Assembly: GCA_002305315.1 (NCBI GenBank)
Contig: DBQQ01000004.1
Location: 32,363 to 96,362 of the forward strand
Reading direction: 5' to 3'
From: Clostridiales bacterium UBA1390
Lineage (GTDB): Bacteria > Bacillota > Clostridia > Lachnospirales > Bianqueaceae
Length of the DNA: 64,000 bases
This document shows positions 49,773 to 57,370 of this stretch, piece after piece. Both the position numbers and the translations under genes were made by a program. Each line of letters begins with the position of its first letter. Positions within the stretch are counted from its first letter, which is position 1. The notes beneath the pieces are model-generated. The model was not told the origin of the DNA. It did no database searches and was given only the letters and a program-made list of their open reading frames with translations.

Positions 49773-50315
49773 TTAATCCTCTGTTTCAATCAATCCATAG
49801 GTGCCGGCTTCTTTTCTCTTATAGACCACATTGATCTGCTGGTTCGCTATATTGCGGAACACGAAGAAATCATGGCCTAACAGCTCCATCTGTAAGCAGG
49901 CTTCGCTTACATCCATCGGTTTTGCCGGTACTCTCTTGATTCTGCGTACCACCATGGTCTCCTCCTCTGCATCATCCGGCGTAGCCGTGAAATACGAAGG
50001 ATTCAACGTCTTATCCTGCTTTGCGCGTGCCTGAAGTTTCTTACGATACTTCACGATCTGCCGCTCCAACTTATCCATCGCCTGATCCAGCGCCGCGTAC
50101 TTATCCGTATCCTTGACCTCTGCGCGGATCGGAGAAGAACCCTGCACCGGGATGGTAATCTCTGCGACCACCGTATTGCGATTCTCCGCACGGTATGTCA
50201 CATATACTTTCGTATCGGGAGAAAAGAACTTGCTCAACCGCTCCAGTTTCTTCTCGGATATCTCTTTGAGTTTATCGCTGATTTCGATATTGCGGCCTTT
50301 ATACTCGTACCTCAT
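49773..50315 (-). CDS. hpf: Ribosome hibernation promoting factor, long form
   Basis: The 180-residue protein is a long HPF. The N-terminal YfiA/HPF domain (MRYEYKGRNIEISDKLKEIS, KLERLSKFFSPDTKVYVTYR, DKYAALDQAMDKLERQIVKY) binds the decoding site. A linker and a C-terminal domain (IKRVPAKPMDVSEACLQMEL, LGHDFFVFRNIANQQINVVY) join two ribosomes into inactive 100S dimers in stationary phase. Length and domain pair are typical of Firmicutes. GAGGGAG precedes the ATG. The DnaA-box cluster lies 150-310 bp upstream of its start. Confidence 0.95.
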   Translation of the reverse strand: MRYEYKGRNIEISDKLKEISEKKLERLSKFFSPDTKVYVTYRAENRNTVVAEITIPVQGSSPIRAEVKDTDKYAALDQAMDKLERQIVKYRKKLQARAKQDKTLNPSYFTATPDDAEEETMVVRRIKRVPAKPMDVSEACLQMELLGHDFFVFRNIANQQINVVYKRKEAGTYGLIETED

Positions 50316-50467
50316 AGTAACACTCCCTCATTTCAATATCAACCGCTGTATCGGATAGATACTCCGGGGAGCTTGCCCGGAGAAAACTCCGTTCCAGCTG
50401 CTTGTATTATCTATATTCGACGCCCATATGGCGTTTCCTTTTTTTTGACATTGTTTTTTTTAAAAAG

Positions 50468-50623
50468 TTATCCACACTTATTTGTGGATAACCCCATGCA
50501 AGAGGCGAACAACTTCGCTTGCATTTTTCAATCACCCCCAACTTATCCACAAATATGTGGATAAGTTGGATAACTTTGTGAATAACCCTATTTGCTGGGA
50601 GAAATCCTCTCGAGTTATCCACA
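50468..50623. promoter_or_regulatory. Cluster of six DnaA boxes
   Basis: Five exact TTATCCACA boxes and one TTATTCACA occur within 156 bp: plus strand at 50468-50476, 50543-50551 and 50615-50623; minus strand at 50483-50491, 50556-50564 and (TTATTCACA) 50577-50585. Two pairs face each other as inverted repeats with 6- and 4-bp spacers. An AT-rich tract follows (about 50640-50755). The rest of the 511-bp spacer (50316-50827) contains a palindrome ACGCCCATATGGCGT near 50419, a GCAAG/CTTGC hairpin (50498-50522) and the terminator at 50757. No dnaA gene is nearby. Confidence 0.8.
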
Positions 50624-50756
50624 TCTCATCCACTTCCCCAAATCTTTTTTATTTTCAGAGTATTACGGTTAATCTGATATCTGAACCTACTTTCATTTTT
50701 CCAAATAATTTCCTTTATTTCTCCCATTTTTTACAAAATACTTCCGTTTTTTACAG

Positions 50757-50796
50757 AAAAGAGGCGAACTCGCGTTTGCACGCTGTTCGCCTCTTT
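50757..50796 (-). terminator. Terminator of the Sel1-NERD gene
   Basis: AAAAGAGGCGAAC / GTTCGCCTCTTT (50757-50769 with 50785-50796) followed on the minus strand by TTTTCTG, 32 bases after the stop at 50828. Confidence 0.8.
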
Positions 50797-50827
50797 GTCA
50801 TCTTATGTCGATATGGCAGACCTGACA

Positions 50828-52303
50828 TCAGCTCTGTCTTCGTCTGGCCCTTTCTGCCTGTTGTTTATTCTCCGGATATTGTTTTAACAGATGCTCCATG
50901 GCCTTCATGACCTGTGTCATTTCCTTTGTCCGCAGTACATGCCGGCTTTCCTGCATCTCCACAAACCCTCGCACTTTTTCACCGCTTCCCGACAACGCAA
51001 ACCGGTGTGCCTCCCGATCCACATCTTCCACGCCGCTAATATCCGTATGGGTACCAAAAACGGCGACGGAATAAATCGGGATATCATGCAGCCAGAACCC
51101 CGGACACAGCGCCCGCAGTGCATCCCGCAACGCCTGGATATCCTCCTCATTCTTAAGAAGTGGATTTCCTAAGTACCGGACTCGACCCGTATAACTCTGC
51201 ACCCGCCATTCCTCGTCTTCCGCCTGTCCGCTGACTTTTCCTGTGATACCGCTCACATTCATGACATAAATCGCCTTTTCCGTCACCAGCATCAGATCCA
51301 TGACCGCCATTCCGTGCCGCCCGGGCAGAATCATCGAAGGGATCATATACCCCCGGTAATTGCTGAACGGAGACTTCGGCAGCCTGGGGCTGCGATAGCA
51401 GAAGGGCTGAAACTCTTTCTGGAGCGTCACATAGATCTCATACTGATTTTGCACCGCCCGATCCAGTTCCTCATAGTCTTTCTGATGCTGCAGATAAAAG
51501 GGCGTATTGCGGAAATACAGCCGATCTCCCGCCCTCTGATAGGCCACATCATATCCATAATAAAAACCGATTCCCGCGCCAATCACGGCAAGCGCCACTG
51601 TGATGATGCCGTATAATGAGCTTCCACCGGCCAGCAAGGCCAGAAAGATGGCCACGACAGCCGCCAGCAGTAAGCCAGCAATCGCGCCAACGCCCGCAAA
51701 GATCAGACCCGTTTTGAGATAATCCGGCGCAAAACGCGGTGCGTGCATCTCTGGCTGCGCTTCTCCAATCGCGGGGCTCTGCTGCCGCTCTTCCGGTTCC
51801 GGATCCGGTACTCCATACTCTATAGGAGCATCTGTCTCCGAAGTCTCCTTGGAAAACTCCCATTCTCCCCTGGAGGCACCCTCCTCTTCTCCCTTGGGCG
51901 CTATGGGATCCGGATCCTCGTCATAGCCTTTTGCCCTCGCGGCGTTGATCCACTTCTTACCTTCTTCTTCCGAAATAGGCGTGCCATATCCGGTCAAATA
52001 GCACTTTCCCAACCAGTACTGCGCCTCCGCATCCCCCTGCTCCGCCGCAAGATGATACATGCGGATTGCCTCCTGCGGATCCTCATTGGGAAATGGTGCG
52101 TGCTGCGCGCTGGTATAAAGAAGGCCCAATGCCTTCTGCGCCTTCAAACAGCCACCCTCCGCCGAGACCTTCATCCATAAAAAACCCTGTCTTGGGTCCT
52201 GCACCTCTCCTCTTCCTTTATAAAACTTTAAGGCCAGCAAATACTGAGCATATGCATCTCCGGCTTCCGCCTGTCTGCGAAGCTCCTCTGCCGCTAAAAT
52301 CAT
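50828..52303 (-). CDS. Sel1-repeat membrane protein with NERD-like domain
   Basis: The 491-residue protein has three parts. Residues 1-130 are Sel1/TPR-like repeats (AEAGDAYAQYLLALKFYKG, AEGGCLKAQKALGLLY, AEQGDAEAQYWLGKCYLTGY), a protein-binding solenoid. After an acidic Pro-rich linker, two membrane spans follow at about 200-250 (LIFAGVGAIAGLLLAAVVAI and the next Gly-rich helix). The C-terminal third resembles the NERD (nuclease-related) domain: MDLMLVTEKAIYVMNVSGIT, then WRVQSYTGRVRYLGNPLLKN with the NPL block. The usual Lys of the nuclease-like motif is not evident, so catalysis is doubtful. It overlaps the CYTH gene by ATGA and ends at a terminator. A membrane-bound sensor or scaffold is a guess. 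Confidence 0.7.
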   Translation of the reverse strand: MILAAEELRRQAEAGDAYAQYLLALKFYKGRGEVQDPRQGFLWMKVSAEGGCLKAQKALGLLYTSAQHAPFPNEDPQEAIRMYHLAAEQGDAEAQYWLGKCYLTGYGTPISEEEGKKWINAARAKGYDEDPDPIAPKGEEEGASRGEWEFSKETSETDAPIEYGVPDPEPEERQQSPAIGEAQPEMHAPRFAPDYLKTGLIFAGVGAIAGLLLAAVVAIFLALLAGGSSLYGIITVALAVIGAGIGFYYGYDVAYQRAGDRLYFRNTPFYLQHQKDYEELDRAVQNQYEIYVTLQKEFQPFCYRSPRLPKSPFSNYRGYMIPSMILPGRHGMAVMDLMLVTEKAIYVMNVSGITGKVSGQAEDEEWRVQSYTGRVRYLGNPLLKNEEDIQALRDALRALCPGFWLHDIPIYSVAVFGTHTDISGVEDVDREAHRFALSGSGEKVRGFVEMQESRHVLRTKEMTQVMKAMEHLLKQYPENKQQAERARRRQS

Positions 52304-52770
52304 GATTCCCCGTTCCTTCTTTCTATAGACATATAACTGTTATGATATCGTATATCCTGCGATACATCTTCTCCGAACCAATCCGGCTTCTCGAAACGCA
52401 GCATACTCTGTTCATCCGGGAACTCCACCTCGGCCAGTATGAGTCCCTGCTGCTCTCCCGCAAAGACATCTACCTCCGCCACCAATCCATCCGGCAGCGC
52501 GTAGCGGTATCGCCTTTTCTTAATGATCCTTCCTGTGCATTTCGGCCGCAGTCCTTCGAACTGCGTTCTACTAAGCGCCAACTCGTACTCTTCCCGCATG
52601 ACCATTCCGCCGCCTTTAATCGTCAGCACAAACGACTCCTCTTCTCCCTTTTTCTGCCGGCGAATCCGGATTACCGGGTCTGTACTGATGTATCCCTGCT
52701 CCAACTCTGTATATCCTAATGGTGCTTCTTCTGGCAGTTTTTGCACCAGAAACTTACGCTCAATCTCCAT
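52300..52770 (-). CDS. CYTH-domain (triphosphate tunnel) protein
   Basis: The 156-residue protein has the CYTH signature EIERKFLV at its N-terminus, RIRRQKKGEEESFVLTIKGG (paired Arg/Lys strands) and ALPDGLVAEVDVF, then LILAEVEFPDEQSMLRFEKP: the alternating charged strands that form the tunnel. Such enzymes hydrolyse inorganic triphosphate or, in some cases, make cyclic AMP; bacterial short forms are mostly triphosphatases. The start at 52770 has GGGAGG upstream; longer frames cross the promoter 52802-52829. It shares an operon with the Sel1-NERD gene and diverges from the HIT gene. Confidence 0.88.
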   Translation of the reverse strand: MEIERKFLVQKLPEEAPLGYTELEQGYISTDPVIRIRRQKKGEEESFVLTIKGGGMVMREEYELALSRTQFEGLRPKCTGRIIKKRRYRYALPDGLVAEVDVFAGEQQGLILAEVEFPDEQSMLRFEKPDWFGEDVSQDIRYHNSYMSIERRNGES

Positions 52771-52801
52771 CCAGCTCTTCCTCCCCTCTCTACCTATCTT
52801 T

Positions 52802-52829
52802 ATTGTACTGATTCCCCACGGATTGTCAA
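52802..52829 (-). promoter_or_regulatory. Sigma-A promoter of the CYTH-Sel1 operon
   Basis: TTGACA (52824-52829), 16-bp spacer, TACAAT (52802-52807) on the minus strand, 31 bases before the CYTH start. Confidence 0.75.
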
Positions 52830-52837
52830 CAGTTTTA

Positions 52838-52866
52838 TTGACAAAACTCTCCGGGTGTACTACAAT
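52838..52866 (+). promoter_or_regulatory. Sigma-A promoter of the HIT gene
   Basis: TTGACA (52838-52843), 17-bp spacer, TACAAT (52861-52866) on the plus strand, 43 bases before the HIT start. Its -35 box is 8 bp from the -35 box of the divergent promoter. Confidence 0.8.
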
Positions 52867-52909
52867 GGAGGCATCATCAATGCTGCTTTGCAGGGAAAGG
52901 AAACATATT

Positions 52910-53335
52910 ATGGAAATCAAAGATCCTCAGTGTGCTTATTGTATGGAAGGCGATCTTGTCGCTCAGTTTGGCATTAAAATCTGTGAACTGCCCACCAGCA
53001 AACTCTATCTATTCAAAGAGCAAAGCCATCCAGGCCGTGTCATCGTCGCGCACAAGCGCCATATCGGCGACATGACGCTCCTGTCGGATGAAGAAAGAAA
53101 TGCATACTTCGCAGACATCGCCCGGGTATCCCGCGCACTGCAAGCCGCTTTTCACCCGGACAAGATCAATTACGGCGCCTATGGCGATACAGGATGTCAC
53201 CTGCACTTCCATCTTGTCCCCAAATATAAGGATGAGTACGAGTGGGGCGGCGTTTTTGCCATGAACCCCGGCCGCAAGACCTGCGACGAGAGCCAATATC
53301 AGGAACTGATTGAGAAGATTCGCAAGCACCTGTAA
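52910..53335 (+). CDS. HIT-family nucleotide hydrolase/transferase
   Basis: The 141-residue protein carries the histidine triad HLHFHLVPKY near residue 103, preceded by the family segment RVIVAHKRHIGDMTLLSDEE and INYGAYGDTG. HIT proteins cleave nucleoside phosphoramidates or dinucleoside polyphosphates such as AMP-lysine. Two N-terminal cysteines (QCAYC) may bind zinc as in Hint-type proteins. ATG 52910 follows AAAGGAAA by 5-6 bases. The gene is monocistronic from its own promoter and ends before the repeat region. Confidence 0.9.
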   Translation: MEIKDPQCAYCMEGDLVAQFGIKICELPTSKLYLFKEQSHPGRVIVAHKRHIGDMTLLSDEERNAYFADIARVSRALQAAFHPDKINYGAYGDTGCHLHFHLVPKYKDEYEWGGVFAMNPGRKTCDESQYQELIEKIRKHL

Positions 53336-53377
53336 TTTTATTTCACATTGCTCTCTGGCTTTTGTAACATCTTCGCC

Positions 53378-53647
53378 CCCTGAGTAATAGGAAATCTCCT
53401 GTTTTCTCATTACTCGGAGGTTCCAATTGTTACATCGCTATAGGACTAATGAGAATTTGCCGCCCCGAGTAATGGGAATCTGCCGTCGGGGCGGCCGGGC
53501 TGCCCACACAGGGCGGCATGTTATTTCTGCCCATATGTGCTTTTCCCATTATTTCTGCCCCTATATGTTACAGGTGTAAATTTTGCCGCCCTGAGTAATG
53601 GGAAATCTCCTGTTTTCTCATTACTCGGAGGTTCCGATTGTTACATC
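53378..53647. repeat. Repeat-rich spacer with two 59-bp direct repeats
   Basis: Copies at 53378-53436 and 53589-53647 differ at two positions only. Each contains GAGTAAT and ATTACTC as inverted arms (a hairpin of about 34 bases), then CGGAGGTTCC. Between them lie a GCCGCCCCGA / TCGGGGCGGC hairpin around GAGTAATGGGAATC (53459-53496, third partial copy of the arm) and a short repeat TTATTTCTGCCC at 53521 and 53549. No gene is seen in 53336-53737. Confidence 0.75.
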
Positions 53648-53670
53648 CGCCACTGCGTAATGATAAACTA

Positions 53671-53702
53671 AAGGGCTTCCGCCCACTCAAGCGGAAGCCC
53701 TT
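53671..53702. terminator. Terminator between HIT and P-type ATPase genes
   Basis: Perfect 12-bp stem AAGGGCTTCCGC / GCGGAAGCCCTT (53671-53682 with 53691-53702), followed on the plus strand by CTTTTG. It can serve both converging units. Confidence 0.8.
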
Positions 53703-53737
53703 CTTTTGTCAAATATTCGCCAGGAATCTGGAAACTG

Positions 53738-56296
53738 TCAGGCCACGCCATGCTTAGCCGCCTTCGCAGCTCTCTTCTCTTCCTTTCTTTGCGTCTTCTC
53801 CGCCCGCTTCTCTTCTTTGCGCAGCCGCCTGTTCTCACGATACTGCCTGAACTGTTGACTACGATCCTCGAAGATCCGAAACATAAAGTTCAATACGCCA
53901 TAAGCAGCCGACATGAAGAGCAGCATAAAGATCAGAAGATCACTATTCATTCGTTCCAGAGAGAAGAAGTCCGGGAACATCGCAATACCTCCCCAGAATA
54001 TCAGATTCATCGCAATGAACAGCAACACTCTGAGCCAGTTAAACGGCCGGCTGATACGGAAAAGAATCAAGAGGCCCGTAAAACCCGCCACCACTACGCA
54101 GAGGGTTGAAACCGTACTCTCAGCCATATTGAACTTCCCGGCACAGAACAGAATAAAACAAATGTTAATGAATACGGACAGACCGCCGGGAATCGCCTTC
54201 ATCATGACATTCCGCAGGAATCGTCCCTTGACACGATCCCGGTTCGGCTGCAGCGCCAGGATAAAAGCCGGGATTCCAATACAGCTGGTACTGATCAAGC
54301 TTAGCTGTATCGGGATAAACGGATACTGCATCGTCACAAACAGGAATAAGATCGCCAGCAGACAAGAATATACCGTCTTGATCAGAAAGAGCGTCGATGA
54401 ACGCTGTACATTGTTGATACACCGTCTTCCTTCTGCCACCACACGGGGCATGGAGTCGAAGTTCGAATTCAAAAGCACCAATTCAGAAGCATTACGAGCC
54501 GCATCTGTTCCGGAGGCCATGGCGATACTACAATCCGCCGCTTTCAGGGCCAAAACATCGTTTACACCGTCGCCCGTCATCGCCACCGTGTGTCCCGCCT
54601 TCTTCATGGCCTTGACCAGCTCTCTTTTCTGTTGCGGTGTAACACGCCCAAACACAGTGTACGTGTTTGCCGCTTCTGCCAATTCCTCATCGGTCTTCAG
54701 CGTACTGGCATCTACCATCTTATCCCATCCCTGCACGCCTGCATACTTGGCGATTCCCGCCACCGTATGCGGACTGTCGCCCGAGATGACCTTAATATCC
54801 ACTCCCTGTTCCGCGAAGTATTCCAGCGTGGGTCTTGCCTCTTCTCTAACCTTATCTCGAAGGAGCACGAGCGCAATGGGCTCGATCTTTTCCGCCGCGG
54901 GCAAGCTCTCTCCCACAAAACCTTCTTCAAAGTGTACCATAAGAAGTACCCGATATTCCATGGCATATTCATCTATCTTCTGCCGCAGTTCCTCGGTCAT
55001 CGAAGGATATAAAAACTCCGCGGCTCCCAGACAGAATGTGCCATGCTCTTCAAAGGTTGCGCCCGACCATTTCGTCTTACTGGTAAAGGATACCGCCTGC
55101 GTACAAACCCATGCGGCTTCTTCTCCTCCCGGGTACTTCGCCGCGATCGCCTTAAACGTCGCATTATGATCTGGTATTGCCTGCGTCAGCGCCGTCAACG
55201 CTTGCGGAATCTGTTGGGCATATTCCTCCACAAGCGGCATGGTATCCACCACTTCCATATAACCTTCCGTCAAGGTTCCCGTCTTATCCAGACACAGTGT
55301 GTCCACACGAGCCAGTGTCTCGATACAATACAGCTGCTGTACCAGCACCTTATGCCGTGAAAGACGAATGACACTGACTGCCAGCGCCGTACTGGTCAAA
55401 AGCATGAGTCCTTCCGGAATCATCCCAATCAAAGATGCAGTCGTCGAAACAATAGCACTTTGCCATGTGGCATCCGGAAGATGTAACTGTTTCAGAAAAA
55501 TCGTGATGCCCAAGGGAACAATCAGCACGGAGACAATGCGCACAATCCATTGCAGAGACGTCATAATCTCCGAGTTGATTTTCTTCACAAACTTGGCTCC
55601 GCTGGAAATCGAAGACACATATTTGTTGTTTCCCACCTGTACCGCCTGCGCCCTACATTTTCCGCTGATCAAGAAGGAGCCGGCCATCATCGTGTCCCCA
55701 GGCTCTTTTACAATCGCATCCGCTTCTCCCGTGATGAACGACTCATCCACATTGCAGACACCCTCCAGTACGACGCTGTCGGCCTGCACCTGATTCCCTG
55801 CTTCCAACACCATGAGATCATCCTGCACGATCTCCTCGCTGATCACTTCTTCTTCCTGGCCCTCGCGGATGACCTTCACCTTGCTGGCCGACAGAAAGGA
55901 TAGCCTGTCCATGGTTCTCTTAGAACGAATCTCCTGAAAAATACCAATCGCCGTATTGGCAATGATGATACCCATGAACGTAACGTTCTTGTAGGAACCT
56001 GCAATCAGGATCGCCACCGCTAAAATCAGGTTAATCAGATTGAACAGCGTACATATATTGCCAAGGATGATCTGCTTCACAGACTTCGTCTGGCCCACAT
56101 CGTCCACATTGGTTTTTCCCTGGGCGCGCCTTTCTTCTACTTGCGCATGAGTCAGTCCGCTCCTCGGGTCAACCTGATAATCTGACCGTTCGATTTCCGG
56201 TGCGGGCGCTGCGCCCGTTACCTGGGAGGCGGTTGTTTTTTTCACCTCTTGACCCACTTCCTCTGGTGTCATCCTCTTGTTCACTCCTTTTCCCAT
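53738..56296 (-). CDS. Cation-translocating P-type ATPase (CtpE-like)
   Basis: The 852-residue protein is a P-type ATPase with the phosphorylation motif CLDKTGTLTEGYMEVVD, the actuator motif SFITGEADAIVKEPGD (TGEA), the hinge MTGDGVNDVLALKAADCSIA, and ten membrane helices (first pair near residues 75-115). Motifs and order resemble CtpE, a calcium-uptake type of ATPase in Actinobacteria, more than SERCA-like pumps; the ion here is not fixed. The N-terminus is preceded by about 50 disordered residues and the C-terminus is a basic tail (EEKRAEKTQRKEEKRAAKAA). Start 56296 is the first ATG with GGAGAGAAAGG near it. It stands alone between terminators 53671 and 56373. Confidence 0.85.
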   Translation of the reverse strand: MGKGVNKRMTPEEVGQEVKKTTASQVTGAAPAPEIERSDYQVDPRSGLTHAQVEERRAQGKTNVDDVGQTKSVKQIILGNICTLFNLINLILAVAILIAGSYKNVTFMGIIIANTAIGIFQEIRSKRTMDRLSFLSASKVKVIREGQEEEVISEEIVQDDLMVLEAGNQVQADSVVLEGVCNVDESFITGEADAIVKEPGDTMMAGSFLISGKCRAQAVQVGNNKYVSSISSGAKFVKKINSEIMTSLQWIVRIVSVLIVPLGITIFLKQLHLPDATWQSAIVSTTASLIGMIPEGLMLLTSTALAVSVIRLSRHKVLVQQLYCIETLARVDTLCLDKTGTLTEGYMEVVDTMPLVEEYAQQIPQALTALTQAIPDHNATFKAIAAKYPGGEEAAWVCTQAVSFTSKTKWSGATFEEHGTFCLGAAEFLYPSMTEELRQKIDEYAMEYRVLLMVHFEEGFVGESLPAAEKIEPIALVLLRDKVREEARPTLEYFAEQGVDIKVISGDSPHTVAGIAKYAGVQGWDKMVDASTLKTDEELAEAANTYTVFGRVTPQQKRELVKAMKKAGHTVAMTGDGVNDVLALKAADCSIAMASGTDAARNASELVLLNSNFDSMPRVVAEGRRCINNVQRSSTLFLIKTVYSCLLAILFLFVTMQYPFIPIQLSLISTSCIGIPAFILALQPNRDRVKGRFLRNVMMKAIPGGLSVFINICFILFCAGKFNMAESTVSTLCVVVAGFTGLLILFRISRPFNWLRVLLFIAMNLIFWGGIAMFPDFFSLERMNSDLLIFMLLFMSAAYGVLNFMFRIFEDRSQQFRQYRENRRLRKEEKRAEKTQRKEEKRAAKAAKHGVA

Positions 56297-56372
56297 CCTT
56301 TCTCTCCCCTATTATACAGGATTTCCTAAAGAAAGGCCATATGTTGTTTCCTAATAATTCTTTAAGAATTCT

Positions 56373-56405
56373 AAAAAAGTTCGTCCGCAAGTGACGAACC
56401 TTTTT
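56373..56405 (-). terminator. Terminator after the CmpB-like gene
   Basis: GTTCGTC / GACGAAC (56379-56385 with 56393-56399), A-run on the left and T-run on the right, so it acts on both strands; on the minus strand it is followed by TTTTTT. Confidence 0.75.
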
Positions 56406-56436
56406 CTCGCATACTAGCGTTTCCCCAGCGCAAAAC

Positions 56437-57216
56437 TTATGAAGAAGCGGTCTGATCCACCGGCGTCGCATTCGGATATATTTTATCCATCACCGCATCC
56501 GGATATACCTGATCCAGGAACCGCTCTATTGCGTTTTTTGCCGGAATTCCTTCTCGTCTGGCCGTATGGCGTCCTGCCGCCATCGCGGAAATTGTCAGAT
56601 CAAATACCATAAAGATACAAAACACCGTTGTCAGAATCCGTCCCCATTTTATAGGCAATTTCTCGATCGTTCTCGATAAAAACGGATAGATCACCGCCAT
56701 CCAAAGGCTTCCTAAGATCCCCCAGCAGAAAGCAAAGGCCAGATTGGTTCTGCCGCCGATATTCCACATCGTATCTTCATACTGCCAGGATACCGTGCCA
56801 AAGGCCAATTCCTGAAACCAGCTGCACACATATTCAAATCCTGCCCCCAACAGCATACTGATCACAAAAATCCAGATCAATTTTTTCGTGGGCAGTGCTG
56901 TCAGCACCAGCGTGATCAATACCGCACCAAATCCATATACTGGATTAAAAGGCCCGTACAACAAGCCAGCACGAAATTCAAATTTATGCTCAATAAAAAT
57001 ACAGTATAATGTTTCCGCGATAAAACCAATCACACAGCCAATCATGAAAATCCAGAATAGCTTTGAAAAACAGAGTCCCTGTGCAAATCGTTTCTCCTCT
57101 GCATGAGGTCTGGAGGAGGAATCCAAAGTGTCGGTCGATTCCTGGGCACTCTTGCTGTCTGTCCGCTGCTCTGGCTCTTGACCCTGCCGGATCTCTTTCT
57201 CCTTCCTCTCCATCAT
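56437..57216 (-). CDS. CmpB-like polytopic membrane protein (putative ABC transporter permease family)
   Basis: After 60 charged residues the 259-residue protein has about five membrane spans, starting FSKLFWIFMIGCVIGFIAET and including LLYGPFNPVYGFGAVLITLV and the SWFQELAFGTVSWQYED loop. These are marks of the PF06541 family (named ABC_trans_CmpB, although no ATPase partner is usual). The transport role is not established, and no ABC genes are adjacent. ATG 57216 follows AGGAAAGGA; the open frame upstream is unsupported. The promoter 57295-57323 is nested inside the carB terminator. Ends at terminator 56373. Confidence 0.8.
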   Translation of the reverse strand: MMERKEKEIRQGQEPEQRTDSKSAQESTDTLDSSSRPHAEEKRFAQGLCFSKLFWIFMIGCVIGFIAETLYCIFIEHKFEFRAGLLYGPFNPVYGFGAVLITLVLTALPTKKLIWIFVISMLLGAGFEYVCSWFQELAFGTVSWQYEDTMWNIGGRTNLAFAFCWGILGSLWMAVIYPFLSRTIEKLPIKWGRILTTVFCIFMVFDLTISAMAAGRHTARREGIPAKNAIERFLDQVYPDAVMDKIYPNATPVDQTASS

Positions 57217-57294
57217 AATCGTTCCTTTCCTGCGTATCCGTCTCCTCCTTTCATCATGCAAGCAGGAGAACGGGTAATTGTAAACGTATTATGA

Positions 57295-57323
57295 AGTATA
57301 GCATAAGATCCCCCGTCTTGCAA
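57295..57323 (-). promoter_or_regulatory. Sigma-A promoter of the CmpB-like gene, inside the carB terminator
   Basis: TTGCAA (57318-57323), 17-bp spacer, TATACT (57295-57300) on the minus strand. The -35 box lies in the upper stem of the carB terminator hairpin. Confidence 0.55.
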
Positions 57324-57346
57324 TAGAATTACGCAAAACGGGGGAT
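57308..57346 (-). terminator. Terminator of carAB
   Basis: ATCCCCCGT / ACGGGGGAT (57308-57316 with 57338-57346), extended inward by TTGC / GCAA. The U-run after it on the minus strand is weak (CTTATGCT). Confidence 0.65.
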
Positions 57347-57370
57347 TCTTATGAAAATATTATACTGTTC

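Noticed and set aside
50316..50827. Calling the DnaA-box region the chromosomal origin
   Set aside because: No dnaA or dnaN nearby and gene direction does not switch across the site; kept as a DnaA-binding cluster.
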